From Candidatus Aerophobota bacterium (GTDB lineage Bacteria > Aerophobota > Aerophobia > Aerophobales > Aerophobaceae), in NCBI GenBank assembly GCA_030672545.1, contig DAOVGF010000024.1, forward strand, positions 1 through 19,645: 19,645 nt of DNA, read 5' to 3'. Both the position numbers and the translations under genes were made by a program. How positions within the stretch are numbered: the stretch's first letter is position 1; each line of letters begins with the position of its first letter. Below the pieces are notes generated by a model. That model ran no database searches, was not told the origin of the DNA, and worked only from the letters and a program-made list of their open reading frames with translations. This document shows, piece after piece, positions 1-7,668 of this stretch.

Positions 1-1006
1 GTTCAAACGTGCCCAAATCCAACTGGGAGTATAGTTTACGCATCTCACCAATTGGGTCCCGTACCAAGTCTTCGTAACGCAGTTGGTGGAACTGGGAAGT
101 GGGGATGAGTTCCTGAGTTTCTTCCAGCTTGTCGTACAACCGGTTGAACATTTCAAAAACATAATCCTCCAGTCCGACAAAATTGGGGGTTTGCAAGGCA
201 AAGGCCTGAAACATAGACTTCCACAGGTGGACAGTGGAGGGGAAGACAACATACGGGTTGCGAACGATGTGGATGAAGCGGGCTTGAGGAAACAGTTTAA
301 GTAGAGTCTTGATTCGAAAGGTGTGTACCGGAGATTTGAGAATGATACGCCCGGGCCGGAGAAAAGTAATTCTCTTGAGAAAGTAGATAAAAGTGCGTTC
401 CCACCGCTGCAATGCTCTTGTCCCAAGTTGTTCCAGGTCAAAGCAATCCACATAACTCAAGGGTCCATTAGGAAAAGCGATGCCAAGGTAGGCGTCAGAA
501 ACCCCCAAATTGCAGAGGGCAAACTCGTCCTCTTGCGGTCGGTTGGAACCGACGGTCATATTGTCCATAGGTCTATGGGAAGGCAAAAATAGGTTCCACC
601 GGGGACTGGATAACCGCTCGGTGAGGAGGAAATGATTAGGATTGAAACACTCGTAAGTGTTAGGGAAGGTATGGCGACTATCCAGTCCCAACAGCTCGTG
701 CAGTAGAGTTGTCCCACAGCGCCAATGCCCGATAATAAACACGGGAGGAGTCTTGATTTCCGTTCTGGTAATCTGGTGGCGGTACAGGGCCCATTCCAGC
801 CGGCGAAGCAGTCCGTGACCCAAACTGGCAAAGGTGATGGCAATGGCCAACGGCAGTTGGCGGCGTCCCACCCGAAAGTGATTTCCGAAAAGAGCCTTCA
901 TCCAGGCAAAGAAGTTAAACCCAAACCAGATGTTCGCCCGGCTTTTCCGCCATTCCTTTTTGCTACCTCTTTGGTAGATTACAAACCCACAGAAGTTTTT
1001 CTCCAT
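1..1006 (-). CDS. PAPS-dependent sulfotransferase (Sulfotransfer_3 type), C-terminus beyond the window
   Basis: Transfers a sulfuryl group from PAPS to an unknown acceptor, perhaps a sugar, lipid or peptide. The reverse strand is open from an ATG at 1006 to base 1 (335 codons) with no stop, so the 3' end is missing. The PAPS 5'-phosphosulfate loop is residues 93-101 (GHWRCGTTL). The 3'-phosphate region is K224-S-P followed by R249-N-P and S257, the R-x7-S spacing of sulfotransferases. Residues 52-75 are hydrophobic and might anchor the protein. The ATG has GGAG seven bases upstream. It is divergent from the secreted propeller gene, with 159 bp between the starts. The family call is firm and the substrate is unknown. 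Confidence 0.88.
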   Translation of the reverse strand, partial: MEKNFCGFVIYQRGSKKEWRKSRANIWFGFNFFAWMKALFGNHFRVGRRQLPLAIAITFASLGHGLLRRLEWALYRHQITRTEIKTPPVFIIGHWRCGTTLLHELLGLDSRHTFPNTYECFNPNHFLLTERLSSPRWNLFLPSHRPMDNMTVGSNRPQEDEFALCNLGVSDAYLGIAFPNGPLSYVDCFDLEQLGTRALQRWERTFIYFLKRITFLRPGRIILKSPVHTFRIKTLLKLFPQARFIHIVRNPYVVFPSTVHLWKSMFQAFALQTPNFVGLEDYVFEMFNRLYDKLEETQELIPTSQFHQLRYEDLVRDPIGEMRKLYSQLDLGTFE

Positions 1007-1032
1007 CTCATCTTCTCCAAAAAGCGTAAGGA

Positions 1033-1062
1033 ATAGTAAACCAAAATGGATAGAAAAGTCAA
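1033..1062 (-). promoter_or_regulatory. Probable promoter of the sulfotransferase gene
   Basis: On the reverse strand TTGACT (1057-1062) is followed after 18 bases by TACTAT (1033-1038), about 27 bases before the ATG at 1006. The -10 matches the consensus at four of six positions. Moderate support only. Confidence 0.4.
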
Positions 1063-1094
1063 GGTGAACGCCGAGTTAAGAATCAATAGGAGTG

Positions 1095-1122
1095 TTGACT
1101 TCTTCTTTAAGGTTAATAGAAT
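1095..1122 (+). promoter_or_regulatory. Probable sigma70-type promoter of the propeller gene
   Basis: TTGACT (1095-1100), a 16-base spacer and TAGAAT (1117-1122) lie 43 bases ahead of the ATG at 1166. Both boxes match the consensus at five of six positions. An AGAGGAG ribosome site follows at 1153-1159. Confidence 0.55.
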
Positions 1123-1165
1123 ATAACTGTTTTGTTATTGCAGATATTACCAGAGGAGTTTAGGG

Positions 1166-3355
1166 ATGCTAAGAAAAGTTGGTATGATGGTATGCGTTTC
1201 ATTAGTGGGATGGGCAATCATTTCCGGCAGGGCTCCCGGAAAGGGTGTAGCAGACCGGGTGCAACATCAGTTTGGTGGCACCTCAAACGAGATGTGTCTG
1301 GAATGTCCGGCCCTTCCCGGAGAACCTTTTTTCTGGGAGGGAATGTGGAGAGAACTCCCTGATTTTGAATACTTGGAGACGGAAGGTAAGTCCTCGGCCA
1401 AGATCCCTCCACTACCGCTGCAAGCTGGGAGCTGTAACTGGGAGCGGGTGGTAGGGGAGGGATTCCTTACCGAGGATCTCCTCCGGGGAAGTCTGCGCAA
1501 TGACTACGCCTGGGGCATGAGCACTTACACTGACCCCCAAGGGAATGAATGGTTGTACGTTGGCACCTTGAATTATGGTACGTTCCAGGATCCGGGCCAG
1601 GCACAGGTCTGGCGGTCTTCCACTGGAGATGCAGGGAGCTGGGAAATGGTTCGGGTGTTGGAGGGGTGCTCCGGGGTACGGGGTATGGCCACCTATGCCG
1701 GACTGCTTTGGTTGGGCACTCTCAATGCCATAATCCCTGAGGTTGATCCCGATGGGTGTGAAATCTGGGCAACCGATGGTACCGAGTGGGTGCTGGCTAA
1801 TGAACCTGGTTTTGGTGTCAGTGCTATGTCCACCAGGGGTATCACCGTTTATCGGGGTGGACTTTATGCCGATGCGGGACAGAAAGCAGACTATACCAGC
1901 GCCGAGGTTTTCAAGTATACTGGCCTGGTGATGGAAGGTGACCTTGATAGTATCAACCCAGCCTTCTGGCAATCGGTGGCCTCTGAGGGATCGGTATGGA
2001 TCGACCCAGTGAATTCCATTGGGGTGATGGAGGAATTCCGGGGAGATCTGTACGTGGGTACTTGGTCTCGGGGTGTAGTACCATCAATTAGCTCGGAATT
2101 GGGGTGCGACGTATACCGCTACCGAGGTGAGGAAGATGTCTGGGAGCGGGTGACCGCCAACGGGTTTGGTGATCCCGCCAACGCTGGGGTTCTATCCAGC
2201 GCTGTTTTCCAGGACCATCTCTATCTGGGGGTCTCCGGAATGTTCAACCTTGAAACTGCTCTCACAGCAGACGGGGCCGATATCTGGAGAACCAGCAACG
2301 GGGATGACTGGGAGGCGGTTACCACCAATGGAAATCCGGGCGGAAGCGAACCTCGGAATGGCAATCGATATATGTGGCAAATGACGGTCTTTGATGATTA
2401 TCTTCTGGTGGGCACCTACAACTTCTTCCGTGGTTGTGTGATCTACGGCAGCAAGACGGGTGACCCTTACAGCTTCCTCCAGGTCAATATTGACGGGATG
2501 GAACCGGGCCGAAACAAGGTTCCCGTGTTCAGTCCCCAGGTGCAACCTCCACTTCCCCAGTATTTCTATCTTAATGAGCAGTACGGGGCGAGAACGTTTA
2601 CCACCTTTGAGGACCAGTTGTACCTGGGTACGGCTACCTGGGCCTACCATGCCGATCTTATCTGGCGGTGGTTATTACAAGAAAATGGGGGGGAGATACT
2701 CGATTTTCCCCACTCGTTCTACGTGGGCTGCGAGATCTGGAGGCTTGACCATCTGCCGCCAGTGGTTACCGGACTGAGGGCTGATCCAGAGGATGAGAGG
2801 GTTGAGTTACACTGGTGTCCCTATAGGGAACCGGGGTTTGACTTGGCTGGATACAATGTCTATCGCCGGGAGAAGCCTGGTTCACCCTATGAGAGAGTGG
2901 CCAGTTTACTGGACACTAACGGCTACACCGATCTTAGTCTCACCAACTTCCTGTCCTACTACTACGCCGTCACCGCTGAGAATACCGATGGCATCGAGAC
3001 CTATTATTCGGAAGCAGTGGCGGTTGTTCCCGGCATTCCTCAGGAGACCTTTTGGGTGTATCCTAACCCGTTTCAGCCCAATGATTATGATGTCAACACG
3101 GGAACCTGGGAAGAGGGAATTACCTTTGAGTTCATCAATTATCCCGGGACTCACCAGGTGAAGGTCTACACCTTGGCTGGGGAACTGGTAGCCGAGACTC
3201 AAGATGCTGACTGGATGGATGAGGGTGGAAGACTAATCTGGCAGTGGGATGCCCGCAATGAAAATGGGGATAGGGTTGCCAGTGGTCTTTACTTGTATTT
3301 AGCTACCTGCGGGGCCGGAGAGCAAAGAAGTGGCAAAATTGTTATCATAAGATAA
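1166..3355 (+). CDS. Secreted seven-blade beta-propeller protein with FnIII and FlgD-like C-terminal domain
   Basis: A 729-residue exported protein of unknown role. It starts with a signal-peptide-like stretch (charged MLRK, hydrophobic to about residue 20). Between residues 129 and 530 a degenerate motif of the form LYVGT / IWR..G..W..V recurs. The LYVGT-like strands are near 130, 181, 232, 295, 352, 413 and 485, which suggests seven blades. A fibronectin type III domain spans about 532-622. The last ~100 residues (YPNPFQP, VKVYTLAGELV, WDARNENGDRVASGLYLY) form an Ig-like domain of the FlgD/T9SS-tail type common on secreted proteins of candidate phyla. The ATG has AGAGGAG seven bases upstream. 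Base composition looks clearly more GC-rich than genes after 3505. It may bind glycans or act as a surface adhesin, but no catalytic motif was recognised. Confidence 0.8.
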   Translation: MLRKVGMMVCVSLVGWAIISGRAPGKGVADRVQHQFGGTSNEMCLECPALPGEPFFWEGMWRELPDFEYLETEGKSSAKIPPLPLQAGSCNWERVVGEGFLTEDLLRGSLRNDYAWGMSTYTDPQGNEWLYVGTLNYGTFQDPGQAQVWRSSTGDAGSWEMVRVLEGCSGVRGMATYAGLLWLGTLNAIIPEVDPDGCEIWATDGTEWVLANEPGFGVSAMSTRGITVYRGGLYADAGQKADYTSAEVFKYTGLVMEGDLDSINPAFWQSVASEGSVWIDPVNSIGVMEEFRGDLYVGTWSRGVVPSISSELGCDVYRYRGEEDVWERVTANGFGDPANAGVLSSAVFQDHLYLGVSGMFNLETALTADGADIWRTSNGDDWEAVTTNGNPGGSEPRNGNRYMWQMTVFDDYLLVGTYNFFRGCVIYGSKTGDPYSFLQVNIDGMEPGRNKVPVFSPQVQPPLPQYFYLNEQYGARTFTTFEDQLYLGTATWAYHADLIWRWLLQENGGEILDFPHSFYVGCEIWRLDHLPPVVTGLRADPEDERVELHWCPYREPGFDLAGYNVYRREKPGSPYERVASLLDTNGYTDLSLTNFLSYYYAVTAENTDGIETYYSEAVAVVPGIPQETFWVYPNPFQPNDYDVNTGTWEEGITFEFINYPGTHQVKVYTLAGELVAETQDADWMDEGGRLIWQWDARNENGDRVASGLYLYLATCGAGEQRSGKIVIIR

Positions 3356-3356
3356 G

Positions 3357-3417
3357 AAAAAGGGAATGGTTCTCTTTTTTGCTATTACTTTTAGAAAAAG
3401 AGAACCATTCCCTTTTT
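3357..3417. repeat. 23-bp perfect inverted repeat, bidirectional terminator or REP/MITE-like unit
   Basis: Left arm 3357-3379 and right arm 3395-3417 are exact reverse complements separated by 15 bases. Each arm is itself a near palindrome (AAAAAGGGAA, TGG, TTCTCTTTTT). The hairpin starts one base after the propeller gene's stop and has U-rich ends in both directions, so it can act as a terminator. The same 23-nt unit recurs at 8837-8859 with three mismatches. Confidence 0.8.
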
Positions 3418-3441
3418 GTCACGATGATTTGATGCGTGAAT

Positions 3442-3469
3442 TTGACTTTGAATTAGGGAAATGTATAAT
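3442..3469 (+). promoter_or_regulatory. Strong sigma70-type promoter of the corrinoid protein gene
   Basis: TTGACT (3442-3447), 16-base spacer, consensus TATAAT (3464-3469). The ATG at 3505 lies 35 bases further on, preceded by AAGGAGGT at 3493-3500. The near-consensus boxes suggest high constitutive expression. No riboswitch fits in the short leader. Confidence 0.7.
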
Positions 3470-3504
3470 AGGAGTCAAGAATTAAAACCGAGAAGGAGGT
3501 AGTA

Positions 3505-4143
3505 ATGGTAGAACTTAAGCAGGTGGCGGAGAATGTTATTCAAGGGAAAGCCCCGCAGGTTAAAGAATTTGTTCAAAAGGCGGTCGACGAAGGGCAGGAC
3601 GTAAGCGAGATTCTGAATGCGGGTTTACTGGCCGGAATGAATGTGGTAGGGAAAAAATTTAAGGCAAATGAATTTTATGTCCCGGAAGTTCTTATTGCTG
3701 CCCGGGCTATGAAGCAAGGGATGAGCATTTTAAAGCCTATTTTAGCCGAAAAAGGCATTAAGGGAACAGGAACTGTGGTTATAGGCACGGTTAAAGGTGA
3801 CCTACACGACATTGGTAAAAATCTGGTGGGAATGATGCTGGAAGGAGCCGGGTTTGACGTAGTAGACGTGGGGGTGGATGTATCTCCGGAAAAATATATA
3901 GAAGTAGCTAAGGAGAAGGGAGCTAAAATAGTGGGTCTTTCAGCACTTCTTACTACTACTATGCCGGCCATGAAGGATGTAATTGAGGCCATTGGGGCCA
4001 CCGAGCTTAAGGGTAAGGTGAAAGTAATGATTGGTGGTGCTCCAATAACGGAGAGTTATGCTGAGGAGATTGGGGCAGATGGTTACGCTTCTGACGCTGC
4101 CTCTGCTGCAGATGAAGCCAAGAAGCTAATGGGAATTGAGTAG
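3505..4143 (+). CDS. Corrinoid (cobalamin-binding) protein of a methyltransferase system
   Basis: A 212-residue cytoplasmic corrinoid carrier of the MtbC/MttC/MtaC type. These proteins shuttle a methyl group on cobalt between a substrate-specific methyltransferase and a folate or CoM methyltransferase. Residues 1-85 are the helical cap domain and 88-210 the Rossmann B12-binding domain. The lower-ligand motif DxHxxG is D99, H101, G104, followed by S146-x-L and G177-G178. Length is typical. It has its own strong promoter and ribosome site. No methyltransferase partner gene lies next to it in this window. The following genes are folate one-carbon enzymes, so methyl transfer to tetrahydrofolate is a reasonable inference. 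The methyl donor (methylamine, methanol, methoxy compound) cannot be read from this protein. Confidence 0.92.
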   Translation: MVELKQVAENVIQGKAPQVKEFVQKAVDEGQDVSEILNAGLLAGMNVVGKKFKANEFYVPEVLIAARAMKQGMSILKPILAEKGIKGTGTVVIGTVKGDLHDIGKNLVGMMLEGAGFDVVDVGVDVSPEKYIEVAKEKGAKIVGLSALLTTTMPAMKDVIEAIGATELKGKVKVMIGGAPITESYAEEIGADGYASDAASAADEAKKLMGIE

Positions 4144-4231
4144 TTGGTGCTTAATCTCACCGCCCAGGAGAAATAAGTTTTCTCTCCAATAATAGATAAT
4201 TATTTAAGCATCTTGATATGGTTTTTTTGAG

Positions 4232-4259
4232 TTGACCGGGATTAACTAATCCCGGTCAA
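4232..4259. repeat. 13-bp near-perfect hairpin, possible terminator or leader structure
   Basis: TTGACCGGGATT (4232-4243) pairs fully with AATCCCGGTCAA (4248-4259), with one more A-T pair possible inside the four-base loop. It lies between the corrinoid gene and the cyclo-ligase. A T-run (4222-4228) precedes it and an A-run follows it, so it lacks the usual 3' U-tract for rightward termination. The ribosome site AGGAG (4265-4269) starts five bases after the stem, so the stem could influence translation downstream. Confidence 0.6.
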
Positions 4260-4291
4260 AAATAAGGAGTGGTATTTGACAATGGCTGGCC

Positions 4292-4894
4292 ATGAACTGG
4301 GAAAAGGATGATCTGCGCAAGAAGATTTTAGCTCTTCGTCGGTCTCAATCAATTGCTCAGGTTGAGATAGTTAGTTCTCTTATACAGAAGAGAATTTTAT
4401 TCCTTCCCTTATTCAAGAGCGCCAAAGCTATCCTTTTTTATCTGGCTTCAAAAGATGAGGTTCAAACGAAGGAGTTAATACGAAAAGCCCTTAGTCTTAG
4501 TAAGAAAGTAGGGGTTCCGCTGGTTGACCCAGAAAGAAAGCAAATTCTACCTTCCTGGATAAGAGATATTGACCAGGAACTTACGATTGGTTTTAGGGGT
4601 ATTTTAGAGCCAAAGAAAAGCTGTATTCGGATTTTTGACTCTCAAGAGCTTGACTTGATTATAGTTCCGGGAGTAGCCTTTGATCCAAAAGGCCATCGTT
4701 TGGGCTTGGGAGGTGGCTTTTATGATAGGTTTCTGGCCAGGGTTTCTGGAATTGTTTTTCTTTCCCCGGCCTTTGAATTTCAGGTAGTTGACCAGGTTCC
4801 TTACCAAGATCATGATATTACCGTAGACTACATTATCACGGAAAAAAGAGTGATTTGCTGCTCTCATTCTAACAACAGCCGTTTTAGAAAGTAA
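4292..4894 (+). CDS. 5-formyltetrahydrofolate cyclo-ligase
   Basis: Converts 5-formyl-THF plus ATP to 5,10-methenyl-THF in the cytoplasm, returning the storage folate to the active pool. The 200-residue protein has the family's basic N-terminus (DDLRKKILALRRS) and the nucleotide/folate signature at residues 130-146 (FDPKGHRLGLGGGFYDR). It closes with the typical VDYIITE segment. The start is not certain. The ATG at 4292 is 22 bases from the only clear Shine-Dalgarno (4265-4269), while another ATG at 4282 in a different frame opens a nine-codon ORF (4282-4311) overlapping it. Translational coupling from that mini-ORF is possible. It sits 25 bases before the cyclohydrolase gene, so the two are very probably co-transcribed. 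Confidence 0.92.
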   Translation: MNWEKDDLRKKILALRRSQSIAQVEIVSSLIQKRILFLPLFKSAKAILFYLASKDEVQTKELIRKALSLSKKVGVPLVDPERKQILPSWIRDIDQELTIGFRGILEPKKSCIRIFDSQELDLIIVPGVAFDPKGHRLGLGGGFYDRFLARVSGIVFLSPAFEFQVVDQVPYQDHDITVDYIITEKRVICCSHSNNSRFRK

Positions 4895-4919
4895 TTGATA
4901 AAACATAGGGAGAGAACCA

Positions 4920-5555
4920 ATTTACCTGGAAAGACCTCTTAAGGATTTTCTGAAAGATGCGGCTTCTCGAACACCTACTCCCGGCGGAGGTAGTGTGGCT
5001 GCTCTTTCAGGTGCCTTGGGTGTAACGCTTTTGAGTATGGTGGCTAACTATACTCTGGGGAAGGAAAAATTTAAGAAGGTTGAGGATCGAATAAAGAAGA
5101 TATTAATTGAACTGGAGGATTATTTAAAGAGTTTTACTGAATTCGTTCAGGAAGATATCCAGGCTTATGGTAAATTTTCCCAGGTAAGTCAGATGCCTAA
5201 AGGCACACCGGAAGAAAGGGAGGAACGAGCAAAATTTCTCCAAGAAGCTCTGAAGGAAGCATCTGAAGTTCCTCTAAAAGTAGCTCTTTCCTCTTTTAAG
5301 GTTATCCAAATTGCTAAGGAACTCCTATCCATAGGTAACCCTAACTTAATTAGTGATGTAGGAGTAGGAGTCATTATGGCTCAGGCTGTCCTGGAAAGCG
5401 CGGCCTTAAATGTAGAGATTAATTTGAAATACATTAAAAATACTGCTTTCACCAAAAAAAAGAGAGAAGAACTCACTAAAATTTTAACTCGCGGAATGAA
5501 GATAAAAGAAGAAGTATTGGGGGAGGTAAAGAAAAAAATTTCACCATCTTCTTAA
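4920..5555 (+). CDS. fchA: Methenyl-THF cyclohydrolase / cyclodeaminase-family protein (FchA-type)
   Basis: FchA-family (FTCD C-terminal domain) enzymes interconvert 5,10-methenyl-THF and 10-formyl-THF, as in the folate branch of the Wood-Ljungdahl pathway, or deaminate formimino-THF. The family N-terminal motif TPTPGGGSVAAL lies in frame at residues 18-29, upstream of the first conventional start (GTG 4995). The true start must therefore be earlier. The frame is open back to a TAA at 4899 with no ATG, GTG or TTG. The candidates are ATT at 4920, with GGGAGAG ending six bases upstream, and CTG at 4926. ATT gives a natural 211-residue protein beginning (M)YLERPLKDF. The neighbour makes methenyl-THF, the substrate of this enzyme. 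The acetogenic role is preferred over histidine degradation because no hut genes are visible. Confidence 0.85.
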   Translation: MYLERPLKDFLKDAASRTPTPGGGSVAALSGALGVTLLSMVANYTLGKEKFKKVEDRIKKILIELEDYLKSFTEFVQEDIQAYGKFSQVSQMPKGTPEEREERAKFLQEALKEASEVPLKVALSSFKVIQIAKELLSIGNPNLISDVGVGVIMAQAVLESAALNVEINLKYIKNTAFTKKKREELTKILTRGMKIKEEVLGEVKKKISPSS

Positions 5556-5599
5556 GTTTGATTTCAAAATTAGATCAATATTAAGGGATTTTAGATAAG

Positions 5600-6664
5600 A
5601 TGAAAGTTTTATTTGCGGTATGTTCCTGGGGATTAGGCCACGCTACCAGGGATTTACCCTTTATTCGTCGAATACTTCAATCCGGGTACCAAATTACTCT
5701 GGTAGGTAGTGGTCGCTCTTTACAACTTCTCAAGGATGAATTGGGAAATCAGTGTAAATACCTAGATATTCCTGATTACTCTTCTGCCTATTCCAAAAAG
5801 AATTTCTCGGTAACCAAACTGGTGGGTTATTTTCCTGTTTATGTCAATGAGATTGCGCAGGAACACCTCAAAATTAAGGAGCTTGTTGAGCAAGAAGGAT
5901 ATAATAGAATCATCTCCGATAATCGTTTTGGTGTCTATGATCGAGATGTTCCCTCTTACTTCTTATCCCACCAGTTACGTTTCATTAGTCCTAGACGGAT
6001 AAAGTTATTTGAGCGGATAACCGAAGGTTTCAATTATCTCTTTAAGGATAACTTTGTTAAGTTTCTTATTCCGGATAGTCGAGGTAACTCCCTTAGTGGA
6101 GAACTCTCTCATCATCTGCGTTATTTTAAGTCGGAAAAGATAAAATATCTGGGAATTCCCTCGATTGTCACTAGAAGAGATTTACCTTTGGATATTGATT
6201 GCTTTATTTCTATTTCCGGTCCAGAACCCCAAAGGACGACCCTGGAAAAGAAAATTATGTCACAGCTTGACCATCTGAATGGAAAAACAGTAGTTGCTCT
6301 GGGTAAACCGGAGGATCCTCGGATACGCACCTCGGGCAGAATACGCATTTTTGGGTACTTAAGTCGCCAAAAGCAGGAAGAAATGATGAATAGGTCCAGG
6401 TTAATCATAGCTCGTTCCGGATACACCACTTTAATGGAGGTGGTTTTGTTAGGAAAAAAAGCTTTGTTTATTCCTACTCCTGGTCAAACCGAACAGGAGT
6501 ATTTGGCAGAGTATCACCAAGAAAGAGGAAATTTTTTCAGTGTCTCACAGGATGAACTCGATCTATCTGTTCATATCCCAGAAGCGCGGAAATACGAAGG
6601 ATTAAGGATGGAGTTTTCACCTTTAACGGCCGAGGAAGAGTTTATGAAAATTGTATTTGGATAA
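5600..6664 (+). CDS. MurG/GT28-like GT-B glycosyltransferase
   Basis: A 354-residue GT-B glycosyltransferase-like protein resembling MurG and COG1819-type enzymes. The N-terminal domain has a glycine-rich loop (GLGHATRD, 11-18). The C-terminal domain carries the nucleotide-sugar site ARSGYTTLMEVVLLGKKALF (271-290) followed by PTPGQTEQEYLAEY (292-305), typical of the family. No membrane segment is seen. It is probably a peripheral enzyme at the inner face of the membrane. Its stop overlaps the next start by one base (TAATG), so it is translationally coupled to the flippase-like gene. Donor and acceptor are unknown. The operon context suggests a lipid-linked glycan or glycolipid. Confidence 0.8.
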   Translation: MKVLFAVCSWGLGHATRDLPFIRRILQSGYQITLVGSGRSLQLLKDELGNQCKYLDIPDYSSAYSKKNFSVTKLVGYFPVYVNEIAQEHLKIKELVEQEGYNRIISDNRFGVYDRDVPSYFLSHQLRFISPRRIKLFERITEGFNYLFKDNFVKFLIPDSRGNSLSGELSHHLRYFKSEKIKYLGIPSIVTRRDLPLDIDCFISISGPEPQRTTLEKKIMSQLDHLNGKTVVALGKPEDPRIRTSGRIRIFGYLSRQKQEEMMNRSRLIIARSGYTTLMEVVLLGKKALFIPTPGQTEQEYLAEYHQERGNFFSVSQDELDLSVHIPEARKYEGLRMEFSPLTAEEEFMKIVFG

Positions 6665-7668
6665 TGACAAAAAAGCTTATAATTGGTTTTTCCACCCTTG
6701 GCGGAATTATACTTGTTTTTGTTTTATTTCGCCTCACCGGACCGACCCGGGTCTTAGTTGAGATTAAGCAATTGGGACTTGTCGGAACAGCAGTTTTTGT
6801 CATAAATTCGCTGTTAATTTTGCTTATTGCTGGTTTTTCCTGGCAGATTATTCTGAGATCTTATGGATATCGTCTTCCTTTTCGGGATGTATTGGGGATA
6901 AAAATCATTGGTTTTGCCATAAGCTACCTTACTCCTTCTCTGTATATCGGAGGTGAACCCGCTCGCATATATCTTCTCTGTAAAAAACATCGTCTTCCCG
7001 GCACTACGGTAATGGCGACCGTGGTGGTGGATAAGTTTCTGGAGTTAGGAGCCGGTTTGTTATACGTATTCTTGGGGAGCATCTGGGCTTTAATGGAACA
7101 TAGACTACCGTTACAGATTTATCTCATCCTGATAGTGTTAAATAGTCTTTTTGCCTTGGGGATGATACTACTTCTAATAAGTTTCGTTTTTCAAGCTCCT
7201 TCACTTACTTATGTAGTTAATTTTCTGGAAAGGATAAAGGTATTGGCTCCTTTAATGAGGAAACTTAAACCCCAGGCGGCCAAACTGGAGGAGGAGATTT
7301 TTCCAGCTTTTAAACGGCACCGCTGGCAGACTATTCTTGCCTTCAGTCTGAATCTGCTCACCGGATACCTGGTTTTTATTAAACCGGCCATCTTTTTCTA
7401 TTTTTTGAAAACTATTTTTTCTCTTTCGCAATTAGCTCTTCTTTTTGCTCTGACCCACTTACTTTTAGCCTTTCAATTTACTCCCGGGGCCCTGGGTATT
7501 TTTGAACTGGGTGAAGTGGGAATCTATCGGCTGGTGGGAATAGGCTCGGAAGGAGCTCTGGCCTTTAGCTTAATGGTCAGATTAGCCGATCTGGTGGGCG
7601 TAGTGATTGCCTTGTGTGTGGCTATCAATATGGGGAGAACTTTCTTACGAGAAAAGAAAGAAATATGA
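6664..7668 (+). CDS. Lysylphosphatidylglycerol-synthase-TM / UPF0104 flippase-like membrane protein
   Basis: A 334-residue polytopic membrane protein of the UPF0104 family (the transmembrane half of MprF-type proteins). Hydrophobic segments are near residues 5-24, 40-62, 80-95, 115-150, 155-180, 220-250, 255-280 and 295-325. The conserved motif GGEPAR lies at 96-101, with VVDKFLE at 121-127. The aminoacyl-transferase domain of MprF is absent. Relatives beside glycosyltransferases are often proposed to translocate lipid intermediates. It overlaps the preceding gene by one base and the following gene by four (ATGA), so all three proteins probably serve one pathway. The transport role is inference. 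Confidence 0.85.
   Translation: MTKKLIIGFSTLGGIILVFVLFRLTGPTRVLVEIKQLGLVGTAVFVINSLLILLIAGFSWQIILRSYGYRLPFRDVLGIKIIGFAISYLTPSLYIGGEPARIYLLCKKHRLPGTTVMATVVVDKFLELGAGLLYVFLGSIWALMEHRLPLQIYLILIVLNSLFALGMILLLISFVFQAPSLTYVVNFLERIKVLAPLMRKLKPQAAKLEEEIFPAFKRHRWQTILAFSLNLLTGYLVFIKPAIFFYFLKTIFSLSQLALLFALTHLLLAFQFTPGALGIFELGEVGIYRLVGIGSEGALAFSLMVRLADLVGVVIALCVAINMGRTFLREKKEI

Noticed and set aside
556..843. 95-codon reverse-strand frame beginning MPSPLPVWV
   Set aside because: It lies in another frame inside the sulfotransferase gene, whose frame carries the PAPS motifs.
1412..1972. 186-codon reverse-strand frame inside the propeller gene
   Set aside because: No family motif. The opposite frame has signal peptide, repeats and recognisable C-terminal domains.
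7614..7664. Upstream extension of the GT4 gene to 7614
   Set aside because: Those codons lie within the flippase gene. The ATGA junction at 7665 gives the natural N-terminus MRICFVSD.
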